A DNA stretch of 7,395 bases from Gemmatimonadota bacterium (GCA_015492755.1 WGEM01000488.1:1-7395), one strand, 5' to 3'; counted from the first letter of the stretch, positions 1 to 7,350 are shown. The notes: a model not told the origin generated them from the sequence alone. Numbers and translations: made by a program.

Positions 1-1
1 G

Positions 2-661
2 CCTAATGCCGTGGAACTCCCGGTGGACGCGAACGAGCCAGAGACGACTCCGGACCGGCCCCTGCGCGTGCTCTTCACCGGTCGTATCTCCAGCGAAAAA
101 TCGCTGGAAACGCTCGTGGAAGCCGCGAAGATCGTGGCGACGCACCTCTCCCCACCGACGCATGAGACCGCCGGCCCGGGGCACCGGATCACCGTGCGCA
201 TCGTGGGCGGACCTTCCCCACAGCGAGACGCCACCCCCCGGCTTCTCCCCCTTCTCGAAGACCTTCCGCAAGGACTCGAGATCGAGCTCCCCGGCGAGGT
301 GTCCGACCCGGCGGCGGAGTACCGGGACGCGGACGTCTTCGTGCTCCCGTCCGTGTCCGAAGGCATGAGCAACGCGCTGCTGGAGGCCATGGCCCACGGT
401 CTCGTGGTCGTGGCATCGGACATCCCTGAAAACCGGGCGGTCATCGAGCACAACGTCTCCGGGCTTCTCTTTCCGCAGGGGGATGCCCGGGCTCTCGCCG
501 AGCTTCTCTTCCGCATCAGGGAGGACCGGATGCGTGGGGGGCAATGGACCCGAGCGCTGCGCCGCGGTGCGCGGGCGCGCGCGGAAACGGCGTTCTCACC
601 GCAGGTGGTGGCCGCGCAGCTCTCCGCTCTCTATCACGAACTCACACGGCCCAACGCCTGA
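2..661 (+). CDS. GT4-family glycosyltransferase, C-terminal part (5' end outside window)
   Basis: This is the C-terminal Rossmann domain of a GT-B glycosyltransferase that moves a sugar from a nucleotide-sugar donor to a glycan acceptor in the cytoplasm. The reading frame is open to the left edge. The first residues, PNAVEL, match the linker motif (PNGVxL) that normally precedes the donor domain, so the N-terminal acceptor domain lies upstream. Counting from the GTG codon at 11, the phosphate-binding stretch [10 protein letters not shown] is near residues 22-31 with K30. The E-x7-E donor motif in [10 protein letters not shown] has E117 and E125. [12 protein letters not shown] and GLLFPQGD follow, as in GT4 enzymes. 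The protein ends normally with TGA at 659-661. It is the only + strand gene and converges on the six-gene - strand block, so it belongs to a separate transcript but probably to the same glycan locus. Donor and acceptor cannot be read from the sequence. The GTG at 11 is not thought to be the true start. Confidence 0.93.
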   Translation, partial: PNAVELPVDANEPETTPDRPLRVLFTGRISSEKSLETLVEAAKIVATHLSPPTHETAGPGHRITVRIVGGPSPQRDATPRLLPLLEDLPQGLEIELPGEVSDPAAEYRDADVFVLPSVSEGMSNALLEAMAHGLVVVASDIPENRAVIEHNVSGLLFPQGDARALAELLFRIREDRMRGGQWTRALRRGARARAETAFSPQVVAAQLSALYHELTRPNA

Positions 662-703
662 GCCACCGCTTCATCGGCCGCCCTGGACGTGATTCGAGAT
701 CGA

Positions 704-1636
704 TCAGGTGGTACGGGACGGACCCGAGCCCTCCGCGGGGACGAGGACGAGGTTCAGGTAAGGCAGAAGGCCCCAGTCGGGCGTACCCACGCTCAACAGG
801 CGTATGCTCCACCCGAGGACCGCCCACCCGATACGCTTCAGGGGTGTCGTTCCGATCTCGGTATAGCGATGGAGTGGCAACTGGGCCGGATCGGACGGAT
901 TCGGGAACACGTAGGCGTCGGGTACGCGCTCCGTGAGGAAGCCCCCGGTATCGAAGATCTTTCGCAGTGTGCGAAAGCTCCTGTAGTACACGTCCCACGT
1001 CCCGTCCGCCGAAAGGGGGTACCGCACGCCCTTCCTGTCCAGCCACCATGTCGCGACCCGCCTGGGGAGCAGCGGCAGAAGGGGGAGACCGGTATGATCG
1101 TCCGTCCACTGGAGACGGTTCGGCACGACGACATGAACGAGACCCGCACAGACCCTGCGAATCTCAGGCAACAAGGAACGCAATACGCTGTCAGACAGGT
1201 GCTCCACGACTACATGGAGATGCACCACGTCGAAGTGGGCATCCGGAAACGGGAGCGTGCGGGGTGATGAGCGAACGAACATTCCTTCCGGCAAGCCGTT
1301 GTCCCGAGCGAGCATCCGCGCCAGCTCGAGATGCTCGTCATGCACGTCCGCACCCATGGCGTCGGCCCCCAGCCTCCGCATGAGAACCGTGAGTTCCCCG
1401 GTGCCGCAACCGAGGTCGAGCACCCTGAGCGGCCGTGAAAGACCAAGACGGCTTTTCAGATAGGACAGCAGGCCGCGCATCCACTCCACGTAGTCCTGAT
1501 CCGTCACACCCAGCTTCGACAGTCGCCCAGCTCGTGCCGCCTCATAGACCCACGTGCCCTTGGCGGCCTGAAGCGCCGCGTCGGCAGCGGGGAGAAACGT
1601 CTCATGCGCCAGTACGATCCTAGCCACGGAGCACAT
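704..1636 (-). CDS. Class I SAM-dependent methyltransferase
   Basis: A protein of about 310 residues that should transfer a methyl group from S-adenosylmethionine, probably to a sugar or the end of the glycan made by the neighbouring enzymes (inference). Motif I, VLDLGCGTG, is at residues 72-80. The acidic residue after strand 2 is D97 in GADVHDEHLELA. The segment LPFPDAHFDVVHLHVVVEHL at 128-147 is the usual motif of the Methyltransf_11/23 type. An N-terminal helical region of about 65 residues precedes the fold. The C-terminal 50 residues include hydrophobic stretches (around 270-282 and 290-299) that might touch the membrane or acceptor. The frame stays open upstream to 1960, but that part is the shadow of the preceding glycosyltransferase. 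The ATG at 1636 has AAGAGG nine bases upstream and overlaps the preceding gene by 17 bases. A GTG at 1627 is an alternative. This is the last gene of the operon and ends 42 bases from the convergent + strand gene. The substrate and methylated position are unknown. Confidence 0.9.
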   Translation of the reverse strand: MCSVARIVLAHETFLPAADAALQAAKGTWVYEAARAGRLSKLGVTDQDYVEWMRGLLSYLKSRLGLSRPLRVLDLGCGTGELTVLMRRLGADAMGADVHDEHLELARMLARDNGLPEGMFVRSSPRTLPFPDAHFDVVHLHVVVEHLSDSVLRSLLPEIRRVCAGLVHVVVPNRLQWTDDHTGLPLLPLLPRRVATWWLDRKGVRYPLSADGTWDVYYRSFRTLRKIFDTGGFLTERVPDAYVFPNPSDPAQLPLHRYTEIGTTPLKRIGWAVLGWSIRLLSVGTPDWGLLPYLNLVLVPAEGSGPSRTT

Positions 1637-2747
1637 CCCCGATGACCTCTTCGAACGCGTCCGTCGCATTCGACCACGAGTATCGCTTCGCGGTGGCCAC
1701 CCCGCCGGACACCAGAACTCGGCGGAGGTCGTCGTCCTGCAGGATCCGCCGCACCGCTTCGGCCAGCGCTTCCTCGTCTCCCGGCGGAACCAGCAGACAG
1801 TTCTCGCCGTGCCGCGCGTAGGCACGGCATCCCTCGTGACGGGTGGTGACCACCGGGCATCCGGCGGCCATCGCCTCCAGGGCTGGCAAACCCCACCCCT
1901 CGGCGAGCGATGCGCACACGAACACTCGGGCTCCAGCGTATTCGCGAGCCAGCTCCGCATCGCTCAGATCACGAAGCACCCGAGGCGGCTCCACACCCGG
2001 AGGAAGGAGCGCTTCGCCGGCTCGCGACACGACCGTGACAGGGACCCGGTGGCCGGTCTCCCAGAGCCGGGCCATCGCCCGCCTGAACACGGGCCACCCT
2101 TTGCGCTCGATGGGATCGCCCACAAACAGAATTCCCTCCGGCTCGGGACTTGCGGGCCGGTAGAACACCTCTTCGAGCCCGGAATGGATCACGTGAACCT
2201 CCGGAGCACCGCCCGGCGCGACGTACCGTGCACACGCTTCGGACACCGCCACGACTCGTTGCGCCAGTGCTCGCCCGTGTGCGACGAGCCAGCTCTCCCA
2301 GCGAAGACCCTCGAACATCAGCGGATAGTCCTGCTGGAGCCAGATGACCCCTCGCCCCCCCCTGAGTGCAGACAGCATCCAGGCCAGAGGCAGCGTAGGT
2401 GTCCAGGTGGCCACGACGACGCCCGGGTCGTGCTCCACCCGGGAGACGAGTGCCGCACCCGCACGAACGTAATCGAACTTCGAGGACGGGAAGGGACGTC
2501 GGGCCAGGTTGAGGAGCGGGAGTCGGTCATAGAACTGGAGCGACCGCGGGTGCGAGATGCTCACCAGGCGAACGTCGTACCCTCGTGACGCCAACGCCGT
2601 GGCGTATCGACCGATGACCCGATCACCCCCCGTGTTGTCGGGGCGCCCCAGGAGGAACGTCACCCGGGCACGGCCTCTCCTCTGCTCGGTGTCCAACGTC
2701 CCGCTCGCCGAGTTCAGGGGCTGGTTCTCCTTTCGCATCCTCGCCAC
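1620..2747 (-). CDS. GT4-family glycosyltransferase
   Basis: A complete GT-B retaining-type glycosyltransferase of 375 residues, expected to act in the cytoplasm on a nucleotide-sugar donor. After a polar tail of about 26 residues, the N-terminal domain starts with RVTFLLGRPD and the glycine-rich NTGGDRVIGR (38-47), the usual first loop of GT4 enzymes. VSEACARYV and VIHSGLEEVF (186-195) mark the linker. The donor domain has FVGDPIERKG (208-217, with R215 and K216) and the full E-x7-E signature in EGWGLPALE (E283 and E291), followed by AMAAGCPVVTT. The length is typical. The start is GTG at 2747, one base after the upstream stop, with GAGGGAG at 2752-2758. An ATG three codons later (2738) is possible, but its spacing from that site is poor. 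The 3' end overlaps the methyltransferase gene by 17 bases. Family assignment is strong. Sugar specificity and chain position are not readable. Confidence 0.94.
   Translation of the reverse strand: MARMRKENQPLNSASGTLDTEQRRGRARVTFLLGRPDNTGGDRVIGRYATALASRGYDVRLVSISHPRSLQFYDRLPLLNLARRPFPSSKFDYVRAGAALVSRVEHDPGVVVATWTPTLPLAWMLSALRGGRGVIWLQQDYPLMFEGLRWESWLVAHGRALAQRVVAVSEACARYVAPGGAPEVHVIHSGLEEVFYRPASPEPEGILFVGDPIERKGWPVFRRAMARLWETGHRVPVTVVSRAGEALLPPGVEPPRVLRDLSDAELAREYAGARVFVCASLAEGWGLPALEAMAAGCPVVTTRHEGCRAYARHGENCLLVPPGDEEALAEAVRRILQDDDLRRVLVSGGVATAKRYSWSNATDAFEEVIGDVLRG
1646..1651 (-). promoter_or_regulatory. Ribosome binding site for the methyltransferase
   Basis: AAGAGG read on the - strand lies nine bases before the ATG at 1636, inside the 3' end of the preceding glycosyltransferase gene. 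It supports that ATG over the much longer open frame that begins at 1960. The alternative GTG at 1627 has only a G-run upstream. Confidence 0.6.
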
Positions 2748-2748
2748 G

Positions 2749-3663
2749 TCACTCCCTCAACCAACTACGCATCCAGATCCTCGGCACCCGCAAGTCCCGA
2801 ATGCACTGGATCGGACTCTCCGACCAGGCCGCAGCGAGGCATCTCCGTGCCTCACGCCCGGATCCTTCCCCGAAGTGGGTCGCTGCAGCGTGGATGAGGA
2901 GCGTGGCACGGCTACGCGCGCGAAGGGAGCGCGACCCCTCCACTCCCGACCCTTCCACTTCAAGTTCCGCAGCGTATCTGCCAAACATCCGGTCATGGGC
3001 GAGCAACATGCTCCGCTCCATACCGGCGGCGTTCGCCATCGTATTCCCGGAGTGCTTGCGAAGGAGGACCGTCTCGTCGTCCATCTGGTGCCCATCGCCC
3101 CGCGCCAGGATTCGAGCGACCAGGAGCCAGTCCTCCGACCCGGCCAGGTCGCGGGCCTCATCGAAGCCGCCCACGGAGTCGTAGGCCACACGCCGGAACG
3201 CCACCGCGGAAGGGGGAAGCACGCAACGCCCCCGTAGAAAGCTCTCCAGTCGCACGGGGCCCGGGCGCTGTCTTGTGAGCAGCCTCTGTGGCGTAAGGTC
3301 CGGCGCGCACGCCCGTGCCCGGGTACTGATGAACGAGGCACCCGGATGAGCGGATGCGCCCCGGACCAGGACCTCCACGTGATGGGGAAGGAGGACGTCA
3401 TCCGAGTCGAGGAAACAGAGGAGCTCCGCCTCGGGCACTTCCCTCGCCCCACGGTTCCGGGCCGCACCGCGCTCCAGGTTCTCCTGACGGACCAGGATGA
3501 TCCGATCTCCGAACCACCGCGCAAGCGCGTCGTACGTCCCGTCGGTGGATCCGTCGTCCACCACGACGACGTCGGCTGGAACGGACTGATTCAGTGCACT
3601 CCGCACCGCATCACCCACGAACTCACGCCGGTTGAAGGTCGGGATGACGACAGCCACCCTCAT
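2749..3663 (-). CDS. GT2-family glycosyltransferase (GT-A fold)
   Basis: A 304-residue inverting GT-A glycosyltransferase. The domain begins at once with VAVVIPTFNR (3-12). VVVDDGSTDGT (33-43) carries the nucleotide-binding aspartates D36/D37. NLERGAARNRG (62-72) is the typical GxxxARN loop. FLDSDDVLLP (84-93) holds the metal-binding DxD motif, D86-S-D88. SEDWLLVARIL (176-186) contains E177-D178, where GT2 enzymes carry the catalytic base. There is no membrane segment, so this is not a synthase of the cellulose or hyaluronan type. After about residue 235 the C-terminal region is Arg/Ala-rich and less conserved. It includes a small internal repeat, VEGSG-VEGSR, around 236-245. The ATG at 3663 overlaps the upstream TGA in an ATGA arrangement and has GAGG seven bases upstream, so translation is probably coupled. 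Likely role: adding one sugar of the repeat unit on the cytoplasmic face. Donor unknown. Confidence 0.94.
   Translation of the reverse strand: MRVAVVIPTFNRREFVGDAVRSALNQSVPADVVVVDDGSTDGTYDALARWFGDRIILVRQENLERGAARNRGAREVPEAELLCFLDSDDVLLPHHVEVLVRGASAHPGASFISTRARACAPDLTPQRLLTRQRPGPVRLESFLRGRCVLPPSAVAFRRVAYDSVGGFDEARDLAGSEDWLLVARILARGDGHQMDDETVLLRKHSGNTMANAAGMERSMLLAHDRMFGRYAAELEVEGSGVEGSRSLRARSRATLLIHAAATHFGEGSGREARRCLAAAWSESPIQCIRDLRVPRIWMRSWLRE
2752..2758 (-). promoter_or_regulatory. Ribosome binding site for the GT4 gene starting at 2747
   Basis: GAGGGAG on the - strand lies within the last codons of the upstream GT2 gene. Its GAGG core is seven bases from the GTG at 2747 and sixteen from the ATG at 2738. 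This favours the GTG start and a one-base gap between the genes. Confidence 0.6.
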
Positions 3664-4604
3664 AGCGGTTCCTCATCGGTGTCGGCTTCCAACGCGCTCA
3701 GGATCTGGTCATACCGGCGGCCGTCGTCCCCGCGCCCTATCAGCGGAAGGAGTCTGCGGCGGACACGGTACCCGAGTCTCTGCGCGGCGCGAATCGCGTC
3801 TGCGTGAACGCGTCCATAGTGCGCCTCGAGAAACCGGTCCTGCGCCGCGTGCGTGCGGCGGACACGCCAGGCGGGTTCCCGGAGTCCCGCGCTCCGGTTT
3901 CCGTGGTGCACCACCTCGGCGGACGGGAGAAACCGCACCGGGAATCCCGCCTCACGGAGACGCCAGCACCATTCCATGTCTTCGCCGAACAGCTCGTATT
4001 CTTCCGGAAGGAGGCCGGCCGCGTCCAGGGCACGCCGGGGTACCGCGAGAAAGGCACCGATTGCCCACTCCACGGTGCACTCCGAATCGTGGTCCCAGTA
4101 CCCACCCCAGAGTAATCGGCCCCTCCACGAGCGTGGGAGCAGGCGGTGGAGGTACACGGCCTCGATGAGGTCGCGGCCGAGACCGGGGAACCGGAAGCAT
4201 GAGGGCTGCAGCGTGCCGTCGGGATTCAGGAGACGTCCCGCTACGGGCCGGCACCACCTGGCCGCAGCGTCGATCACAGCATCGAGGGCTCCCTCGAGCA
4301 CCTCGGCATCACTGTTGAGCAGGATCACCACGTCTTCCGACGTGTGCTCGATGGCCTGATTACACGCTCGCGCAAAGCCCAGATTCGCCTGGTTACGAAT
4401 CAGCGTTGTCGTCGGGAACTCCTCCGCCACCATATCGGCACTGCCGTCCGCGGACGCGTTGTCCACGACGAATACGCGGTACGGGCCCGACGGTGGATAG
4501 GACTCGACAGAGCGCAGACACGCCCGAAGAAACTCGCGGGTGTTCCAGTTCACGATGACCACGGCGGCGGACGGACTCCGCGGGTTCCGACCGACGTCAC
4601 CCAT
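3660..4604 (-). CDS. GT2-family glycosyltransferase, WbbL/rhamnosyltransferase-like
   Basis: A GT-A glycosyltransferase of 314 residues. From the chosen ATG it has VVIVNWNTREFL (15-26), VVDNASADGS (46-55, D48), NLGFARACNQAI (74-85), LLNSDAEV (95-102, with D99 in the metal-binding position), GRLLNPDGTLQ (123-133) and FGEDMEWCWRLREAGF (206-221, E208-D209). HHGNRS is near residues 233-238. This set of motifs is characteristic of the GT2 subgroup that includes WbbL-type rhamnosyltransferases, so a rhamnosyl or other deoxyhexosyl transfer in lipid-linked glycan assembly is reasonable but unproven. The frame extends to 4670, but the ATG at 4604 has GGGAG exactly seven bases upstream and begins just before the conserved fold. 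It overlaps the preceding gene by eight bases. The extra 22 residues of the longer frame are a shadow of the upstream gene. A basic, Arg-rich tail follows residue 250 and may help contact with the membrane. The downstream gene overlaps its stop codon. Confidence 0.93.
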   Translation of the reverse strand: MGDVGRNPRSPSAAVVIVNWNTREFLRACLRSVESYPPSGPYRVFVVDNASADGSADMVAEEFPTTTLIRNQANLGFARACNQAIEHTSEDVVILLNSDAEVLEGALDAVIDAAARWCRPVAGRLLNPDGTLQPSCFRFPGLGRDLIEAVYLHRLLPRSWRGRLLWGGYWDHDSECTVEWAIGAFLAVPRRALDAAGLLPEEYELFGEDMEWCWRLREAGFPVRFLPSAEVVHHGNRSAGLREPAWRVRRTHAAQDRFLEAHYGRVHADAIRAAQRLGYRVRRRLLPLIGRGDDGRRYDQILSALEADTDEEPL

Positions 4605-5820
4605 GGTGCCGCTCCCGACTTCGGAACGCGCAAGCCTCGTGGGAGCCTGTCCGCCCCTCCACCAGCTCACCCATGGCCGTGTTCAGGGATTCCACCACGC
4701 GGTCAGGGTGGTAGTTCGTACGAGCCTCTCGACGCAACGCCGATGCGAGCGCGCGCGCCCGATCCGGCGTCGTGAGAAGCTCCACCGCGGCATCCGCCAT
4801 CGCGCGCCAGTTCCGGTACGGGACGAGGTGCCCGGTCTTGCCCGGACGGATGATCTCCGGATGCCACTCGAAATCGTACGCCACCACCGGAGCTCCCGTC
4901 ACCGCAACCTCCAGCAGCGCGTAACCCCCGTGCGGGACGAGGACCACCCCTGCGCATCCAGCGGCGCCTGCGACTTCTTCGGGCCGTGCCTGTACGATGA
5001 ACACGTCCCGTCCGGCACCGGCTTCATCGGCCACCGTCTCCACGTGCCGGCGGAGGGCCCCTTCGCCGCCCAGGACCACCAGTTGCCGCCCGGGTACGCG
5101 CTCCCGAATCCGAAGGAAGGCGCGGATGAGGTCATCGGCGTACTTCTCAGGGCTCAGGCGTCCGATGTACACTACCGGGGCAGGGTCTCTCACCCCGACC
5201 CGACCGAGGAAGGACGTGTCAGGAGTCAGCTCGAAGAAGGAGCGCTCCACCCACCTGGGATGAACCTTGATCCGCTCCGGCGCCGCACCGCACTCGATTG
5301 CGTAGCCTTCGTAATAGAGACAATCCGTGTTCACACGGTCCGCCTGACGCAGGACCCGGTCCTGAAGAAAAAACGCAAGGGGAACGGGAAGGCCCTTCAC
5401 CGGGCGTTGGCGCGCGGCGTACCACGACTGCCTGTAGTGCGACACCAGGTTCACCACCAGCGGGATCCCATATCTGCGCCGGAGGATCAAGCCGGCTGCA
5501 CCCGAAAGAAACGGGTCCGTGACCTGCACCACCGAGGGTCGGATATGCTCGGCCAATCCACAGATCTCTCTCAAACCGCCGACGATACGGCGTACCTTCG
5601 TCCATCCGGATCCGCCGGAGCCGTCGCCGCCGCTGATCTCATGCACCGTCAACCATGGGCGAGGGTGGAACACCCTGTGCTCGGGCACCCTGAAGAAGAC
5701 ATAGTGCACTGACGAGAATATCGATCTGCACACCGATGCCTCCAGCCGCCCCCAGGCGTTCCGTCGCACCACCGCCGACTCCCAGTCCCCGGTGGAAATC
5801 ACCATGAGGGAGCGCGTCAT
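4597..5820 (-). CDS. GT4-like glycosyltransferase with degenerate E-x7-E motif
   Basis: A GT-B protein of 407 residues. The N-terminal half starts with SLMVISTGDW and holds VQVTDPFLSGAAGLILRRRYGIPLV, a pattern of many GT4 acceptor domains. The donor domain has VVYIGRLSPEKYADDLIRAF (217-236; R221 and K226 in the phosphate-binding position) and LVVLGGEGALR. The usual donor signature E-G-F-G-x4-E is here PHGGYALLE (296-304): the second glutamate, E304, is present, but the first is proline 296. EVAVTGAPVVAYDFEWHPEII and GKTGHLVPYRN follow as in active family members. The enzyme may therefore bind its donor differently or have altered activity. Both are inferences. The ATG at 5820 has GAGG seven bases upstream. 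A GTG at 5859 would add 13 unconvincing residues. The gene is second in the operon, 60 bases after the membrane-protein gene, and overlaps the following GT2 gene by eight bases. Cytoplasmic; specificity unknown. Confidence 0.9.
   Translation of the reverse strand: MTRSLMVISTGDWESAVVRRNAWGRLEASVCRSIFSSVHYVFFRVPEHRVFHPRPWLTVHEISGGDGSGGSGWTKVRRIVGGLREICGLAEHIRPSVVQVTDPFLSGAAGLILRRRYGIPLVVNLVSHYRQSWYAARQRPVKGLPVPLAFFLQDRVLRQADRVNTDCLYYEGYAIECGAAPERIKVHPRWVERSFFELTPDTSFLGRVGVRDPAPVVYIGRLSPEKYADDLIRAFLRIRERVPGRQLVVLGGEGALRRHVETVADEAGAGRDVFIVQARPEEVAGAAGCAGVVLVPHGGYALLEVAVTGAPVVAYDFEWHPEIIRPGKTGHLVPYRNWRAMADAAVELLTTPDRARALASALRREARTNYHPDRVVESLNTAMGELVEGRTGSHEACAFRSRERHHG
4612..4616 (-). promoter_or_regulatory. 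Ribosome binding site for the WbbL-like GT2 gene
   Basis: GGGAG on the - strand is seven bases upstream of the ATG at 4604. It decides for this start rather than the first possible start of the open frame at 4670. Confidence 0.6.
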
Positions 5821-5827
5821 GCCCCCG

Positions 5828-5831
5828 CCTC
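5828..5831 (-). promoter_or_regulatory. Ribosome binding site for the GT4 gene starting at 5820
   Basis: GAGG on the - strand is seven bases upstream of the ATG at 5820. It supports this start over the GTG at 5859. The surrounding 60-base gap (5821-5880) shows no gene and no clear hairpin, so transcription probably runs through from the membrane-protein gene. Confidence 0.55.
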
Positions 5832-5880
5832 GGTGAAGGCTATGCAGGAGGCACCCCACCCCACACCCGCACCGTAGAGC

Positions 5881-7263
5881 TCATGGACCCCTCGAGCGGT
5901 CGGGAAGGTGACCCATCGCCCAGAGGCGTGCACGACTCCGTCGCCTGATCTTGGCTCGTTCCTCCGAGGAGCGCCTCGCGATCCACGCCGCCACGCCATG
6001 TGCCGCAAATGTGAAGAACAGCGGCATGACCTGCGCGCGATGCCTGTATGCGGTGCCGAAGTTGCCCTCCACCAGCGCGTAGCTGGAGACGACGAGCATG
6101 AGGACGCTGAAGACGACAACCGCATCACGATGCTGCGGCTTCAGACTCTGCCTGATTCCCGCAAGCGTAAACGGTGCGATGGAGTACCACAGGAGCACCT
6201 CCGGTAAGGTGAGTACCTGCAGGGTGCTCCGGATGGCCCACGGGAAGGGCGCAAAGAGAAAGAAGACGAGTCCGATGGGGAGATACCGCAGGGCGTCCCC
6301 GGCACCACGAATCTCCACGTCCACGCCGTAGGCCGATCCCGCTAGGCCGCCGCGGAAATCACCTTGCAGCCCCCTCCGGAGCGTCTCGGCGTGCTGGAAG
6401 GGGTCACGGAGCACCTCGGGTCCGAACACGCCGCTCTGCTCCAGCGTCAACGTCAACCCCAGCACCGCCGCCGTACCGATGACGAGTGTCGACGCCATGC
6501 GATCCGGACGGAGCGCCATGACCATCCCCAACCCGACTCCGGCCATGACCAGGAAGCCCATGTAGTCCCGCAGGGTACTCAGCAGCACAGCGCCTCCCAC
6601 GAACAGGACCACATCGACAAGGTTGAGTGAGCGATATGAGCGCACCGCGAGGAAGACGAGGAACACCACCAGGCAGGTGGTCAGGGAGTCGCGGACGTTC
6701 AGCACCGACCAGAGGACCATGGACGGGAACGCCGCCACCAGCAGGGAAGCGATCCTCGCCGCCTTCACTCCGAAGCATCGCCGGGTCAGAAAATAGGTGA
6801 ATACTGCAGTCCAGAGAGACGCGAAGGCGTTGAGCACAACGACAAACCAGGTCGGGTCGTCGAGCAACTTGATTGCCAGAGCGTTCAGGTAGGCGTACCC
6901 CGATTGCCACTGATCCACGATCTCGGGCCGGGGCCCTCCCTGCCAGAATCGCACGATCGAAAGCCCCTGAGCGTAGTAGGAGGCGGTGTCCGGAGCGAAG
7001 AGAATCGGGTCGAGGACTCCATAGATCAGGAACGCCACGAATCCGCGCAGAGCCCCCGCCAGTACGAGCATCCGGACCAACCACCGGCGCTGCGCCACGT
7101 CCTTTTCGCGCCGCAGCAGAAGGAGCGTGAGGCCGAACAGGAACATCGCCTCGAGCGTCAGGGGCAGGACCACTCCGGGCTTGCCCACGAGCAGTCCGCC
7201 CAGGACGAAGGCGGCCGCCACCACCGCGCCGGCGAGACCGAGCACTGGTGCCCTACGCCTCAT
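5881..7263 (-). CDS. Polytopic membrane protein of a glycan locus (polymerase- or GT-C-like, unassigned)
   Basis: A protein of about 460 residues with roughly 11-13 predicted membrane segments, for example near 7-26, 32-51, 67-85, 138-158, 170-188, 195-208, 215-230, 233-250, 257-274, 327-343, 352-370, 382-398 and 410-427. A longer non-membrane loop (about 275-325) lies between two groups of helices, and the C-terminal tail from about 429 is very basic and probably cytoplasmic. Possible functional marks are APDTASYYAQGL (91-102) after the third helix, NVRDSL (189-194), STLRDY (229-234) and EGNFGTAYRHR (399-409). The size, helix count and place at the head of a glycosyltransferase operon suggest an O-antigen/EPS polymerase (Wzy- or EpsG-like) or a lipid-phosphosugar-using GT-C transferase. 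No motif decides between them, and a flippase cannot be wholly excluded. The ATG at 7263 has a G-run seven bases upstream. A GTG at 7269 would add two residues. It is the first gene of the block. Confidence 0.85.
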   Translation of the reverse strand: MRRRAPVLGLAGAVVAAAFVLGGLLVGKPGVVLPLTLEAMFLFGLTLLLLRREKDVAQRRWLVRMLVLAGALRGFVAFLIYGVLDPILFAPDTASYYAQGLSIVRFWQGGPRPEIVDQWQSGYAYLNALAIKLLDDPTWFVVVLNAFASLWTAVFTYFLTRRCFGVKAARIASLLVAAFPSMVLWSVLNVRDSLTTCLVVFLVFLAVRSYRSLNLVDVVLFVGGAVLLSTLRDYMGFLVMAGVGLGMVMALRPDRMASTLVIGTAAVLGLTLTLEQSGVFGPEVLRDPFQHAETLRRGLQGDFRGGLAGSAYGVDVEIRGAGDALRYLPIGLVFFLFAPFPWAIRSTLQVLTLPEVLLWYSIAPFTLAGIRQSLKPQHRDAVVVFSVLMLVVSSYALVEGNFGTAYRHRAQVMPLFFTFAAHGVAAWIARRSSEERAKIRRRSRARLWAMGHLPDRSRGP

Positions 7264-7350
7264 TCCCACACCCCCCGCGCCCGACGAAGCACGACCAGCG
7301 GGGCCACGTATGCGGGTAGGAGTCCGGGAGAAGGAGCGGGTGCGTGCATG

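Noticed and set aside
662..703. Possible bidirectional terminator between the convergent genes
   Set aside because: I found only a weak interrupted dyad (TGAT...ATCA) and no stable GC stem followed by a T-run on either strand.
1637..1960. N-terminal extension of the methyltransferase frame up to 1960
   Set aside because: The extra residues are a shifted reading of the preceding GT4 donor domain (Arg/Pro/Ser-rich, no motif). A good ribosome binding site precedes the ATG at 1636.
1809..2588. A 259-codon open frame on the + strand
   Set aside because: It is antisense to the GT4 gene at 1620-2747, which has full family signatures. The + strand product has no recognisable domain.
2557..3237. A 226-codon open frame on the + strand across a gene junction
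   Set aside because: It is antisense to two well-supported glycosyltransferase genes, with shadow-like composition and no motif.
4605..4670. Longer start for the WbbL-like GT2 gene at 4670
   Set aside because: It would add 22 residues that only reread the end of the upstream gene. The ATG at 4604 has a well-spaced GGGAG and sits just before the conserved fold.
4540..5712. A 390-codon open frame on the + strand
   Set aside because: It lies wholly opposite two genes with clear GT2 and GT4 motifs. Its translation is rich in Arg, Pro and His, lacks recognisable motifs and is typical of antisense frames in GC-rich DNA.
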